Below, piece by piece: positions 6,800-14,393 of a DNA stretch of 19,120 bases; the stretch's first letter is position 1, and each line of letters begins with the position of its first letter. This stretch comes from Nitrospira sp. Lineage in GTDB: Bacteria > Nitrospirota > Nitrospiria > Nitrospirales > Nitrospiraceae. Both the position numbers and the translations under genes were made by a program. Below the pieces are notes generated by a model. The model saw nothing but the letters and a program-made list of their open reading frames with translations. It searched no databases and had not been told where the DNA came from. The stretch covers positions 1-19,120 of the forward strand of contig JABMDG010000417.1 in assembly GCA_015904045.1 (NCBI GenBank), read 5' to 3'.

Positions 6800-6829
6800 A
6801 TTATATAAGTTTATTGATAACCGGATCAA
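6800..6829 (-). promoter_or_regulatory. higBA promoter with candidate HigA operator
   Basis: Minus strand: -35 TTGATC (6829-6824), 18-bp spacer, perfect -10 TATAAT (6805-6800), then 7 bases (GTTTTCG) to the higB ATG at 6792. An inverted repeat TTGAT-N6-ATCAA at 6814-6829 covers the -35 and is a plausible binding site for the antitoxin dimer, giving autorepression. The operator role is inferred from position and symmetry. Confidence 0.6.
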
Positions 6830-6869
6830 CAGATAAGGATGGTCGCATTCTGGCTTGCCCGGACGCTTC

Positions 6870-6962
6870 GACTTCAAGAGACCATGATTCACAAAACCCG
6901 CCGGCGCGCCAAAGGCTCAGTTCACGGAACGAAAAGGCTATCGGTGGTATTCGCAGAGGTGA
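6870..6962 (+). pseudogene. Relic of the methyltransferase 3' end
   Basis: This stretch matches the last 31 codons of the methyltransferase gene at 4530-6020 codon for codon, without indels. It reads DFK, then RP-stop-FT (TGA at 6885-6887), then KPAGAPKAQFTERKGYRWYSQR and TGA at 6960-6962. The parent ends EKPGGAPKAQFTEQKGYRWYSQK. Upstream of about 6866 the similarity fades, so only the gene end is present. It is followed by its own copy of the palindromic element at the same distance as in the parent. Confidence 0.8.
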
Positions 6963-6967
6963 GAGGC

Positions 6968-7087
6968 TGAGGGTGCCCTGGGTGGTTCCCTGTGCTCGTG
7001 ACCGCGCACACATGAATGACTAGACTCTCAAATCAAGGGCGGCGCTCGGTCAATGCGCGCAGGAGGGAACCACCCAGGGCACCCTCA
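6968..7087. repeat. Palindromic repeat element, copy 2
   Basis: A 120-bp element with perfectly matching 23-bp inverted arms (6968-6990 and 7065-7087). The interior again contains GACCG/CGGTC and TGTGC/GCACA pairings. Relative to copy 1 the arm mismatch is resolved to a C-G pair. The conserved structure in two diverged copies suggests the fold matters or that the element belongs to a genomic repeat family. Confidence 0.8.
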
Positions 7088-7103
7088 TGAGGAGCAGAGA
7101 AAA

Positions 7104-7166
7104 GGGACAATCTGAATTCCTTGCGGACGTCGCTCACCTCTCAGGCCAGAAAATCAAGAATGTCCC
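7104..7166. repeat. Small inverted-repeat element with GGGACA ends
   Basis: A 63-bp segment whose two ends are imperfect inverted repeats. The left end reads GGGACAATCTGAATTCC, and the right end read on the minus strand is GGGACATTCTTGATTTTC. It lies between repeat copy 2 and the next gene. It resembles a solo terminal-repeat remnant or MITE, but no transposase gene is present. Confidence 0.45.
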
Positions 7167-7186
7167 CATAAAACTCACCCCAATTG

Positions 7187-7888
7187 TTACTTACGGTTGT
7201 TTCCTAATTCAGCACTCGGGAAACCAGGGTCGGCAAACTCGTACAAGATTGATTCACCAGGATTCACCTCTCCCGGATGCACCCTAACCGCCCTCGTCCA
7301 AACACCGTTGACCTTTCGAAGCTTGATCCATTCCGTAAATCCTCCGTTACGGGCCCGAATGGTCACTTTGAAATCTTTTGAATCTGAATTTGGAAGAGGT
7401 ATTGTGCCTTGATAGCTCGCTCCACTTGGAGTCAGATTTCCCACCTCCCTAATAATCGACTTCGCCAGAAATTCCTCAAAAGATCTGGACGGCTTATTGG
7501 GTGCTTCATAATCAGCCGGGTCCCACATTCTGAAGCTGACGTCATACAGTGGAGTGTCGCCTGGATTATGTACTAGTAACCCGCCTGAATCCTTGCCCAT
7601 ATTGATCATCACATATGGAAAATTATCCCCGCCTGTTACTGCCTTCTTTGTGTTACCCAGCTCATTTCTCAAGTCACCCAGCTGAGTCTTTATTTTGTTA
7701 CCCTCTTGGTCATCATTCCAGATAACAAATATGTTCCCCACAACCAGAACAATTAACAAAACCCAAAGCCAAAATCGTCCTAATTTGAAACTGCGCGTAC
7801 GCTTGTCATGCGTGACATAGTCCAGCCTAGCCACTAGATAGGCAGCTGCAACAGAGACAATCTGAATGAAGATTTTCAACCAAACCAT
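7187..7888 (-). CDS. Two-TM membrane protein with external beta-rich domain, unknown
   Basis: A 233-residue protein I cannot assign. Two N-terminal membrane segments (about residues 4-20, IFIQIVSVAAAYLVA; 38-57, RFWLWVLLIVLVVGNIFVIW) are separated by a short basic loop. A short coiled-coil follows (KIKTQLGDLRNELGNTKKAV). The C-terminal domain (residues 85-225) is rich in beta-strand patterns such as LLVHNPGDTPLYDVSFRMWD and KVTIRARNGGFTEWIKL, resembling an Ig-like fold. ATG 7888 is 6 bases after the ppx stop with AGG upstream, so it rides on the recG-ppx transcript. Its composition is visibly more AT-rich than its neighbours and it adjoins the repeat island, which suggests acquisition. Confidence 0.65.
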   Translation of the reverse strand: MVWLKIFIQIVSVAAAYLVARLDYVTHDKRTRSFKLGRFWLWVLLIVLVVGNIFVIWNDDQEGNKIKTQLGDLRNELGNTKKAVTGGDNFPYVMINMGKDSGGLLVHNPGDTPLYDVSFRMWDPADYEAPNKPSRSFEEFLAKSIIREVGNLTPSGASYQGTIPLPNSDSKDFKVTIRARNGGFTEWIKLRKVNGVWTRAVRVHPGEVNPGESILYEFADPGFPSAELGNNRK

Positions 7889-7894
7889 AAAAAC

Positions 7895-8881
7895 CTATCG
7901 TATCTTCAAGCCGGACATGGTGCCCCTCATTGTGTCCATCTTGGCCGCTAAATCGATCAGCACACCTTCCCGCAAGCCCAGATCGCTTACTAGACACTCC
8001 TCTTCACCCAACGTTTCCATAATCGTCCGGATGATAATCGCGCCGGCGGCGATGACTTCTTCGCGGTTCTTTTCCAATCCAGGAAGCCCGACCCGCTCGG
8101 CTTTCGTTCGACATAGCAGCTGGTATTCCAACTCACGAATGGTCTCGATCGTCAGCCGGTAATTGTGAATACGGGCGGGTTCATAGGCGGGAAGTTTCTG
8201 CGCCATTGCCGCCAATGACGTAATCGTGCCGGCCGTCCCGACACAGGAGCAACCGGCCGGCCTCGGCATGGCCGCCACCGCCCGTTCGGTTTCTTGCCGC
8301 ACCCAGGCACGGGCCTGTTCGATTTCCTCCTCCGTCGGCGGATCGTGATGCAGGAGCCGCTCACACAGACGGACGACGCCGATATTCATCGACTGCACGA
8401 TCGGCTCATGCTCAGGCTGATCCAGGATAAACTCCGTGCTGCCGCCGCCGATGTCCAAAGCCAGGATATCCGTGACACCGGCGGGAAGCCCGGAGCGAAT
8501 GCCCAGTAGCGTGCGCCTGGCCTCCTCCTCGCCTGTGATAATCTCGACGTCGAAGCCTGATTCGTACTTGACGCGATCCAGAAACGCCTGTCGATTACTG
8601 GCGTCGCGCACGGCGCTCGTGGCCACGACCGCACAGGCGCTGACCTGATGGCGATCGATCACACTCCGCCATTCCTTCAGGCAGGCGATGACGCGTTCTA
8701 TGGCGGCATCATTCAATTGCTTGTCGCGATCGACGCCCTCGCCCAGCCGGAGAATACGGCGATCAGATTGCAGCTCTGTGAGTCGACGTCCCGACGTCAG
8801 ATCGGCGATGAGCAGGCGGCAGGTCAACGTGCCAATATCGATACCGGCGAGGCGGAGGGTAGAGGGAGGGGGGACATTCAT
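7895..8881 (-). CDS. ppx: Ppx/GppA-family exopolyphosphatase/guanosine pentaphosphatase
   Basis: 328 residues, the short form with only the two ASKHA phosphatase domains. It is expected to remove phosphate from polyphosphate chains or from pppGpp. Visible motifs: LAGIDIGTLTCRLLIAD (phosphate-binding loop 1; many homologues have GSNS where this has GTLT), VVATSAVRDASNR, IITGEEEARRTLLGI with the catalytic Glu region, ALDIGGGSTEFIL (loop 2), VGTAGTITSLAAM, and LREGVLIDL at the end. ATG 8881 overlaps the stop of the coiled-coil gene by ATGA, so the two are translationally coupled in the recG operon. Ppx and GppA cannot be separated by reading alone, so the symbol is provisional. Confidence 0.9.
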   Translation of the reverse strand: MNVPPPSTLRLAGIDIGTLTCRLLIADLTSGRRLTELQSDRRILRLGEGVDRDKQLNDAAIERVIACLKEWRSVIDRHQVSACAVVATSAVRDASNRQAFLDRVKYESGFDVEIITGEEEARRTLLGIRSGLPAGVTDILALDIGGGSTEFILDQPEHEPIVQSMNIGVVRLCERLLHHDPPTEEEIEQARAWVRQETERAVAAMPRPAGCSCVGTAGTITSLAAMAQKLPAYEPARIHNYRLTIETIRELEYQLLCRTKAERVGLPGLEKNREEVIAAGAIIIRTIMETLGEEECLVSDLGLREGVLIDLAAKMDTMRGTMSGLKIR

Positions 8882-9201
8882 TCTTCGTTCTTGATGTCCT
8901 CCATCTCGTCTTCCAGTTTCTTGCGAGACTCCTTGAGCGCTTGCACCTCGCGCACCAACCTGCCGATTTCGGCATCGTATAGCACCCGTTCGGCCGTCTC
9001 TCCTTGTTCTTTCATCTCAACGGCCCGCTCCCCGACATCTTTGTAGAGATCGGACAGCTGCTGATCGAGCTTGCGGAGTTCCAACCGCATCCGAAGCAGC
9101 TCCGTCTCTTCGAGCGCCCGTTCTGCGGCATGGGCCGTTCCGAGACGCAAGGTCGCGATCCCGGTCCGCAAATCGTCTTTGAGTCGTTGAAAAAAGCCCA
9201 T
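8878..9201 (-). CDS. Small coiled-coil protein
   Basis: A 107-residue, highly charged helical protein of unknown function. It starts MGFFQRLKDDLRTGIATLRLGTAHAAERALEE and continues with heptad-like LRMRLELRKLDQQLSDLYKDVGERAVEM and IGRLVREVQALKESRKKLEDEME, ending KNEE. No membrane segment or catalytic motif is seen; the N-terminal 20 residues could form an amphipathic helix. It sits 6 bases after recG and overlaps ppx by ATGA, an arrangement that makes it a true operon member. Structural or adaptor function is likely. Confidence 0.75.
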   Translation of the reverse strand: MGFFQRLKDDLRTGIATLRLGTAHAAERALEETELLRMRLELRKLDQQLSDLYKDVGERAVEMKEQGETAERVLYDAEIGRLVREVQALKESRKKLEDEMEDIKNEE

Positions 9202-9207
9202 GGGCGT

Positions 9208-11754
9208 CTAGCTGATTGAACCCAGTTCCAGCTTCTCTTTCCACTTTCGCAACATCGCGTCCCGTAACCCCTGATGCGCCGCCGCCTTAAGGCTGGGATC
9301 CTGTTTCAGCAAAGAAAACGCCTCCAGCCTGGCCTGCTGCAGCAAATCCGCATCGCGCACGAGGTTGGCGACGCGAAACTCGGGCATGCCCCATTGGCGA
9401 AATCCAAAGAACTCTCCCGGTCCTCTGATCCGCAAATCCTCCTCGGCGATCACAAATCCATCGTTCGATCGCACCAGCGCCTCCAATCGCTCCCTCGCCG
9501 AAGAGAGCGCGGCTGCCGCCTCGCCGCCGAAATCCAGACGCCCACGCCGGGCGCCTCCGCGCCCAACACCGGCCGCCATCAGGAGACAGTAGGACTGGTG
9601 ACTGCCGCGTCCCACCCGGCCTCGCAACTGATGCAATTGTGCCAATCCAAATCGCTCGGCATGCTCGATCAGCATGACGGTCGCATTGGGCACATCGACC
9701 CCGACCTCCACCACTGTCGTCGCGACGAGGACCTGGACAACCCCGGCCTTGAAGTCGGCCATCACCGATTCCTTCTCCGCGGCCTTCAGACGCCCATGCA
9801 ACAGACCGACACGGAACTCAGCGAGCTCTCCCTGTTGCAGCTGTTCTGCTCCCTGGATAGCCGCCTGAAGATCCGACTTTTCCGATTCCTCGATGAGCGG
9901 ATAGATCACATAGGCCTGCCGGCCGCTGCGCAATTCATCGCGGATAATCTGGTAGCCTCGCCGCCGCTGCGCATCGGTAAAGAGGAACGTCCGCACCGGT
10001 TTTCGTCCCGGCGGCAGTTCGTCGATGACCGACACATCCAGATCGCCGTACACCGTCATCGCCAATGTCCGTGGAATCGGCGTGGCGGTCAACACCAACA
10101 TGTCCGGCTGATACCCCTTGTCGATCAGCGTCTTCCGCTGCAGCACACCGAACTTATGCTGCTCATCGACGACGGCCAACCCCAAGTTTTTGAACGCCAC
10201 TTGTTTTTGAATCAACGCATGGGTGCCGATGGCCACGTGAATCTCACCGGCGGCCAGTTGGGCGATCTGGGTCTTCTTGGCCGAGGCCTTGTCTCCTCCC
10301 CTCAGCAACGCCGTTTTCAATCCCAAGCCCTCAAGTATTCCGGACAGGTTCCGATAATGCTGCTCCGCGAGGATTTCCGTCGGCGCCATCAGCGCCGCCT
10401 GATAACCGGACCCGCAGGCCATGACCACGGCATGGAGCGCGACGGCGGTTTTCCCGGATCCCACATCGCCTTGCACCAGCCGATTCATGGGCCTTGGCGC
10501 CAGCATGTCGCGGAGGATCTCCCGAATCACCCGATCCTGCGCGACCGTGAGACGGAAAGGCAACAGCCGACCCAGTTTCTCCAAGAGGGGGGTGCGCGGA
10601 TTGAACCGCAACAGTTTCGGTTCGCTCTGCACGGATCGTTGCCTGGCCGCCAACGCCATCTGGAGCAAGAACAGCTCTTCGAACGCCAGCCGCCGATGCG
10701 CCGGCGTCTTGCCCTGTTCCAACAGCCGGCCATCGGTTCCGGCTTTGGGAAAGTGCACGTCTTGCAGCGCTTCGTGAATCGGGATCAGCCGCTGACGGGC
10801 CCGGAGCGGCACCGGCAGCTGGTCGTGCAACTCCCGCGCATGAGTCTGCAAGAGGCTTTTCGCCAGCACCCGCATCTGGCGGGACGTCCATCCTTTCGTT
10901 TCGTGATAGATTGGCACGATCCGCCCCACGTGCAGCGTCGATTCCGCGTCTTCTCCAATCACCTCATACTGCGCCACCTCCATTCGTGGCACCATCCACC
11001 CCTGGCGTCCGGCGACCACGCGCCCGCTCATCATCACATGCTTCCCGATGGTGAGCACTTCTTCCAGATACGGTTGATTGAAGAATACGACCTGCATCCG
11101 GCCGGTCTGATCTTCAATCCCGACGTCGAGCACCCGGAGACGCCTATTCTTCGCTCGCTTGGCTTCGCATTTGCTGACGATACCGCAGATAGAAGCGGCC
11201 ATGCCGGGGACAAGATTGCCGATGGGGGTCATCACCGACCGGTCTTCGTACCGCCAGGGCACGGTCCAGAGAGCGTCCTCGACCGTTTCCACGTTCAACC
11301 GCCGTAACAACGCCGAGCGCGCAGGTCCCACCCCCTTCGCAAAACGGATAGGCACGTTCCAGAGACCGGTCCGTTCTGGCCCATCCGAGTGATGTCCGGG
11401 GACGGCCGGTTCACCCTCCTCACCCGATGACACCGGCAACTCCGGTGCAGCGCCACGGAGCGACTGAAGGATCACCGCGGCGGCCTGCAACCGGCTCCGT
11501 TGTTCAGACACAGGCAGCTCTTGTTGGAAATCAATAAACAGATTCCGTAACGATACCAGGCGGGCTTCAATGGCTTTGGGATACACCTGATTCGCCAGTG
11601 CGGCGAGCACCTGCGTGGAAACGAAAACGCCCAAGTTCTTAACCGTACCCAGATGAGCGCATTCGTCCCGCGTCGCGAACTCGATCGGACGCGCGAGACG
11701 CTCCAACCACACGTGAAACGGGGTTGCGGAGTCCGACTCTAAGGGAGTCTGCAT
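9208..11754 (-). CDS. recG: ATP-dependent DNA helicase RecG
   Basis: RecG remodels stalled replication forks and branch-migrates Holliday junctions. At 848 residues it is longer than the usual ~690; an extra ~140-residue N-terminal region (from MQTPLESDSATPFHVW) precedes the wedge domain that begins around IRFAKGVGPARSALLRRL. The helicase core is complete: Walker A QGDVGSGKTAVALH near residue 430, Walker B VVDEQHKFGV near 528, LTATPIPRTLAMT, and motif VI HQLRGRVGRG near 708. The C-terminal RecG region has IAEEDLRIRGPGEFFGFRQWG. I chose ATG 11754 over the in-frame TTG 11793, which coincides with a -35 box. It heads the operon with the coiled-coil protein and ppx. Confidence 0.95.
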   Translation of the reverse strand: MQTPLESDSATPFHVWLERLARPIEFATRDECAHLGTVKNLGVFVSTQVLAALANQVYPKAIEARLVSLRNLFIDFQQELPVSEQRSRLQAAAVILQSLRGAAPELPVSSGEEGEPAVPGHHSDGPERTGLWNVPIRFAKGVGPARSALLRRLNVETVEDALWTVPWRYEDRSVMTPIGNLVPGMAASICGIVSKCEAKRAKNRRLRVLDVGIEDQTGRMQVVFFNQPYLEEVLTIGKHVMMSGRVVAGRQGWMVPRMEVAQYEVIGEDAESTLHVGRIVPIYHETKGWTSRQMRVLAKSLLQTHARELHDQLPVPLRARQRLIPIHEALQDVHFPKAGTDGRLLEQGKTPAHRRLAFEELFLLQMALAARQRSVQSEPKLLRFNPRTPLLEKLGRLLPFRLTVAQDRVIREILRDMLAPRPMNRLVQGDVGSGKTAVALHAVVMACGSGYQAALMAPTEILAEQHYRNLSGILEGLGLKTALLRGGDKASAKKTQIAQLAAGEIHVAIGTHALIQKQVAFKNLGLAVVDEQHKFGVLQRKTLIDKGYQPDMLVLTATPIPRTLAMTVYGDLDVSVIDELPPGRKPVRTFLFTDAQRRRGYQIIRDELRSGRQAYVIYPLIEESEKSDLQAAIQGAEQLQQGELAEFRVGLLHGRLKAAEKESVMADFKAGVVQVLVATTVVEVGVDVPNATVMLIEHAERFGLAQLHQLRGRVGRGSHQSYCLLMAAGVGRGGARRGRLDFGGEAAAALSSARERLEALVRSNDGFVIAEEDLRIRGPGEFFGFRQWGMPEFRVANLVRDADLLQQARLEAFSLLKQDPSLKAAAHQGLRDAMLRKWKEKLELGSIS

Positions 11755-11764
11755 GTCGCGACGG

Positions 11765-11793
11765 ATCGTAGCATAGTGTTCGCCCCCCCTCAA
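11765..11793 (-). promoter_or_regulatory. Putative recG promoter
   Basis: Minus strand: -35 TTGAGG (11793-11788), 17-bp spacer, -10 TACGAT (11770-11765), then 10 bases to ATG 11754. The predicted message has a leader of only 3-4 bases, in keeping with the absence of a Shine-Dalgarno sequence before that ATG. Confidence 0.4.
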
Positions 11794-11821
11794 TGACGGC
11801 CCGCCCGTTTTGGCGGATTGC

Positions 11822-11850
11822 TTGGTCAGCCTTGCCTCGGATGCTATGCT
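11822..11850 (+). promoter_or_regulatory. Putative promoter of the TPR/peptidase gene
   Basis: -35 TTGGTC (11822-11827), 17-bp spacer, -10 TATGCT (11845-11850). It lies 17 bp upstream of ATG 11868, giving a leader of roughly 11 bases that keeps part of the GGGGAG ribosome-binding site. It is divergent from the recG promoter about 30 bp away. Confidence 0.35.
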
Positions 11851-11867
11851 CCTTGGGGAGTAGCCCC

Positions 11868-13280
11868 ATGTATCGACGCAACATCACACACATCCTCGTC
11901 CCGATGGGATGGGTGTTGGCACTGCTCATCGGTTACCATGTGTTGGTGAAACCGTCCCTTCAAACGGTTTCAGCACCCACCGAGGTCATCGAAGCCGTCC
12001 CATCTCCTCCTCCACCGCCCACAGCGACTCCTTCTGTGGCTGCGACGACATCGGTCCGCACGCTCGACCACACCGCTATTCCGAATTCCCCACACGACAG
12101 GATTTTGGAAACCATCCGTGACGAAATTGAAAAACGCAATCTGCCGCTCGCGGAAACCCAGCTGTCTGCGCTGCCTCCGGCTCTGCTCGACAATGCGCGG
12201 ATCAAATCCTTTGTGGCCGTACTTTGGAACAACCTGGGCCTACAGCAAGAACAGCTCCACGGCACACAGGCTTCCGTCAAGGCGTTCAAGAAAGCGGCAG
12301 CCCTCGACGACTCCAACCCCGTCATTCTGATGAATCTGGCCCATGCCTACTGGGAACAACGCGACCCGGCATTGAATCAAGACCTTCTGGAGAAATTGAT
12401 CCGGCTCGCTCCTGAAGAACCGTTTCCGCACTTGGCGATGGCCGACATCCTACAGGAGCAGGGCCAATCCGCCGAGGCGGCACAGCACCTGGCCCACGCC
12501 GCCGATCGTGTCCGGAGAGACCCGGCCCTGCAATCGTATCTCGTTTCCATCACCGAGAAGCTCCACCGCATGGAATCGGTCGAATCCCGTATGGCAACCA
12601 GAAACAGCGCCCACTTTACCGTGAAATTCGACGGAGCAGAGGACCACGGAACCTGGACGACCGTCCTGGAAATTCTCGAAGATGCATACCGGGAAATCGG
12701 GCAGAAGTTCGGACATTTCCCTTCCAAGCCGATTGTGGTGGTGCTCCATACGAAGGAGTCGTTTCAAGGTGCGACCGGCAGCCCAGCCTGGGCCGACGGC
12801 CTATACGATCCGACGCTCGGACGCATTCAGGTCCCGACTCAAGGAGCGACGACGGATACGAAATGGCTCACCAATGTCCTGCGTCACGAATACGTTCATG
12901 CGCTGCTGCACAACTACTTAGGATCGAGCACCGGAGCGCTGCCCACATGGCTCAACGAAGGCTTGGCGATGCAATGGGCCGGGGATGACTGGCCAGAGAT
13001 GAATCAGGCAATGCGGGGAGATGTCACGGTGATTCCTTTGAATTACCTCGAGGGCTCCTGGGGAACCTTACCTTCCGATGCGGCAACACTGGCATATTGG
13101 GAAGCCGCCTCTGCCACACGCTATCTGATTGACCGGTGGGGCATAACACAAGTGAATGAGCTCTTGAAGGCATTCAAGGCCCGGGCGTCAGTACCGACGG
13201 CCATCCAAAACAAATTGTTCGTGTCCTACGAGCAATTCCATCAACAGTGGCTTGACAGTTTCCGGCAGAAGCACTCGTAA
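11868..13280 (+). CDS. Membrane-anchored TPR protein with gluzincin (peptidase MA-like) domain
   Basis: 470 residues. The N-terminus (MYRRNITHILVPMGWVLALLIGYHVLV) is a signal anchor, followed by a Pro/Thr-rich linker (residues 40-65). TPR-like helices occupy about 85-215 (NLGLQQEQLHGTQASVKAF, PVILMNLAHAYWEQRD, PFPHLAMADILQEQGQSAEA). The C-terminal half carries the zinc-protease motif HEYVH (His340, Glu341, His344) with a third ligand Glu364 in LNEGLAMQW, the gluzincin arrangement of the peptidase MA-like family. The catalytic domain should face the periplasm; substrate unknown. I chose ATG 11868 because GGGGAG lies 7 bases upstream; an earlier in-frame ATG at 11793 would cross the promoter region. 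Confidence 0.82.
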   Translation: MYRRNITHILVPMGWVLALLIGYHVLVKPSLQTVSAPTEVIEAVPSPPPPPTATPSVAATTSVRTLDHTAIPNSPHDRILETIRDEIEKRNLPLAETQLSALPPALLDNARIKSFVAVLWNNLGLQQEQLHGTQASVKAFKKAAALDDSNPVILMNLAHAYWEQRDPALNQDLLEKLIRLAPEEPFPHLAMADILQEQGQSAEAAQHLAHAADRVRRDPALQSYLVSITEKLHRMESVESRMATRNSAHFTVKFDGAEDHGTWTTVLEILEDAYREIGQKFGHFPSKPIVVVLHTKESFQGATGSPAWADGLYDPTLGRIQVPTQGATTDTKWLTNVLRHEYVHALLHNYLGSSTGALPTWLNEGLAMQWAGDDWPEMNQAMRGDVTVIPLNYLEGSWGTLPSDAATLAYWEAASATRYLIDRWGITQVNELLKAFKARASVPTAIQNKLFVSYEQFHQQWLDSFRQKHS

Positions 13281-13329
13281 CGACACGAGCGCTCCCATAA
13301 ACCGGATGACTCATGGGGCGGAGCTGCGG

Positions 13330-14241
13330 TCAGATCTCTTCGGAGGCGATATCCTGCATGATTGGTCCGGTCCAGGCCGGAAGGAGCTGGGCCTGATCGT
13401 CATCCACCTCTTGGCTGCCTTCCTCAGCTGGCCGCTGCAAGACCTGATCTTCCCACAAGATCGTCCGGCCGTCACGGCTGAACATCCTGATTCGAAAATC
13501 AAACGTGTCGGCTTCCTGCAATGCCTCATTAGCTGGATGAGCGGCGATCATCTTGCCTTTCGCGACACCCTTACCATCGGTGGAAAATTCGTCTTCCCAG
13601 ACCACTCCTCCGGTCGACGCATCAAATGCGCGCAACAAGAAGAGCGGCTGCCGTGCATCGGCTTCAGCGCTATCGACCTTCATCACAACGGCACGCCGGG
13701 GTACCAGGGTAGAAATCGTGTGCCCGGGCCTGCTTTCTTCATTCGGGGTGAGATTGAGCTGGCCCGCCCACTGAAACTCGCCTGTCGTGGCGTCGTAGAC
13801 ACGAAGCATGAAATTTGACAGGTCGGTCGCTCCCAGCCCCACTCCGCCCGCGAAGATGCGTCCCTTTGAAACATTCGTTCGAGCTGTTTGGCGGTCTTCT
13901 TTTATACTCAATTCATAGACGTCTTCGGATAACACTTCCCCCGACACCGCATCGTACACTTTGACCGTAATGGTAGAGTCAAACTCGTTTTGATAGCCAA
14001 AGCCGGCCGCCACGATCGCCGCCTTATCCGATTTTGTCTCGGCTCCCGTCTGGCCCCACGCCTGGCCACCCAACAACGGAAAGCACAAGACCACAGCGGC
14101 CACCCAGGAGGAGGCGGCCATAGACCGGTTCCGATACACGCCCACTCCCGTGCAATGACGAGGTCCCGAAAGAGGATTTCGATAGGAAAAGGGAGTTGTT
14201 GACGGTTCACGCAGCAGGGACAACCAGTGAATCAGCGGCAT
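13330..14241 (-). CDS. Exported beta-rich protein of unknown function
   Basis: 303 residues; family not recognised. A signal-peptide-like segment (MAASSWVAAVVLCFPLLGG then QAWGQTG) starts at residue 41. The mature part has three or more internal repeats of one motif: ITVKVYDAVSGEVLSEDVYEL, FMLRVYDATTGEFQWAGQL, FLLRAFDASTGGVVWEDEF and FRIRMFSRDGRTILWEDQV. Each repeat ends in Trp/Asp, resembling blades of a beta-propeller or PQQ-like repeats. ATG 14241 has a strong AGGAGG site, but it puts 40 residues ahead of the signal; ATG 14121 would place the signal at the N-terminus but has no clear ribosome-binding site. Both starts are possible. The gene converges with the TPR/peptidase gene 49 bp away. 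Confidence 0.7.
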   Translation of the reverse strand: MPLIHWLSLLREPSTTPFSYRNPLSGPRHCTGVGVYRNRSMAASSWVAAVVLCFPLLGGQAWGQTGAETKSDKAAIVAAGFGYQNEFDSTITVKVYDAVSGEVLSEDVYELSIKEDRQTARTNVSKGRIFAGGVGLGATDLSNFMLRVYDATTGEFQWAGQLNLTPNEESRPGHTISTLVPRRAVVMKVDSAEADARQPLFLLRAFDASTGGVVWEDEFSTDGKGVAKGKMIAAHPANEALQEADTFDFRIRMFSRDGRTILWEDQVLQRPAEEGSQEVDDDQAQLLPAWTGPIMQDIASEEI

Positions 14242-14358
14242 AGACCCTCCTCAAGGCTTGGGATGCATCATGCAAGAGGTCGGGGCCGCCGGTAAATTCC
14301 CCCACTGTAGTCAGTTTCCCCCCGAAAGGAGGGGCTGCGCTTCGACAAGCCTGTACCA

Positions 14359-14387
14359 TTGCGGGAGGTATGCCTCCGGTCTATAGT
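14359..14387 (+). promoter_or_regulatory. Putative leaderless promoter of the small membrane protein gene
   Basis: -35 TTGCGG (14359-14364), 17-bp spacer, -10 TATAGT (14382-14387), then 6 bases (CTCCCC) to ATG 14394. The spacer contains the inverted repeat GGAGG-TATG-CCTCC (14364-14377), a possible operator. The ATG inside that repeat (14370) has GGAGG only one base upstream, too close to work as a ribosome-binding site. Confidence 0.5.
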
Positions 14388-14393
14388 CTCCCC

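Larger units (their letters stand above)
6870..7087 (+). repeat. Direct repeat copy 2
   Basis: Second copy of the block at 5928-6146, same orientation, 218 bp. Together the copies bracket about 720 bp that contain little besides higBA and its promoter. The divergence between copies (about one difference per nine bases) means the duplication is not recent, or that one copy arrived from a related strain. Confidence 0.85.

Noticed and set aside
6814..7023. 69-residue plus-strand frame across repeat copy 2
   Set aside because: It is out of frame with the methyltransferase relic and crosses the palindromic arm; no support as a gene.
9274..11307. 677-residue open frame on the plus strand opposite recG
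   Set aside because: It lies fully antisense to a helicase with all motifs intact. Its translation is rich in His, Arg, Gln and Pro with no domain pattern, as expected from a high-GC shadow frame.
14318..14334. CCCCCC-GAAA-GG-A-GGGG hairpin between divergent genes
   Set aside because: The stem has a bulge, no T-run and no clear partner features; it may be chance in a C/G-rich stretch.
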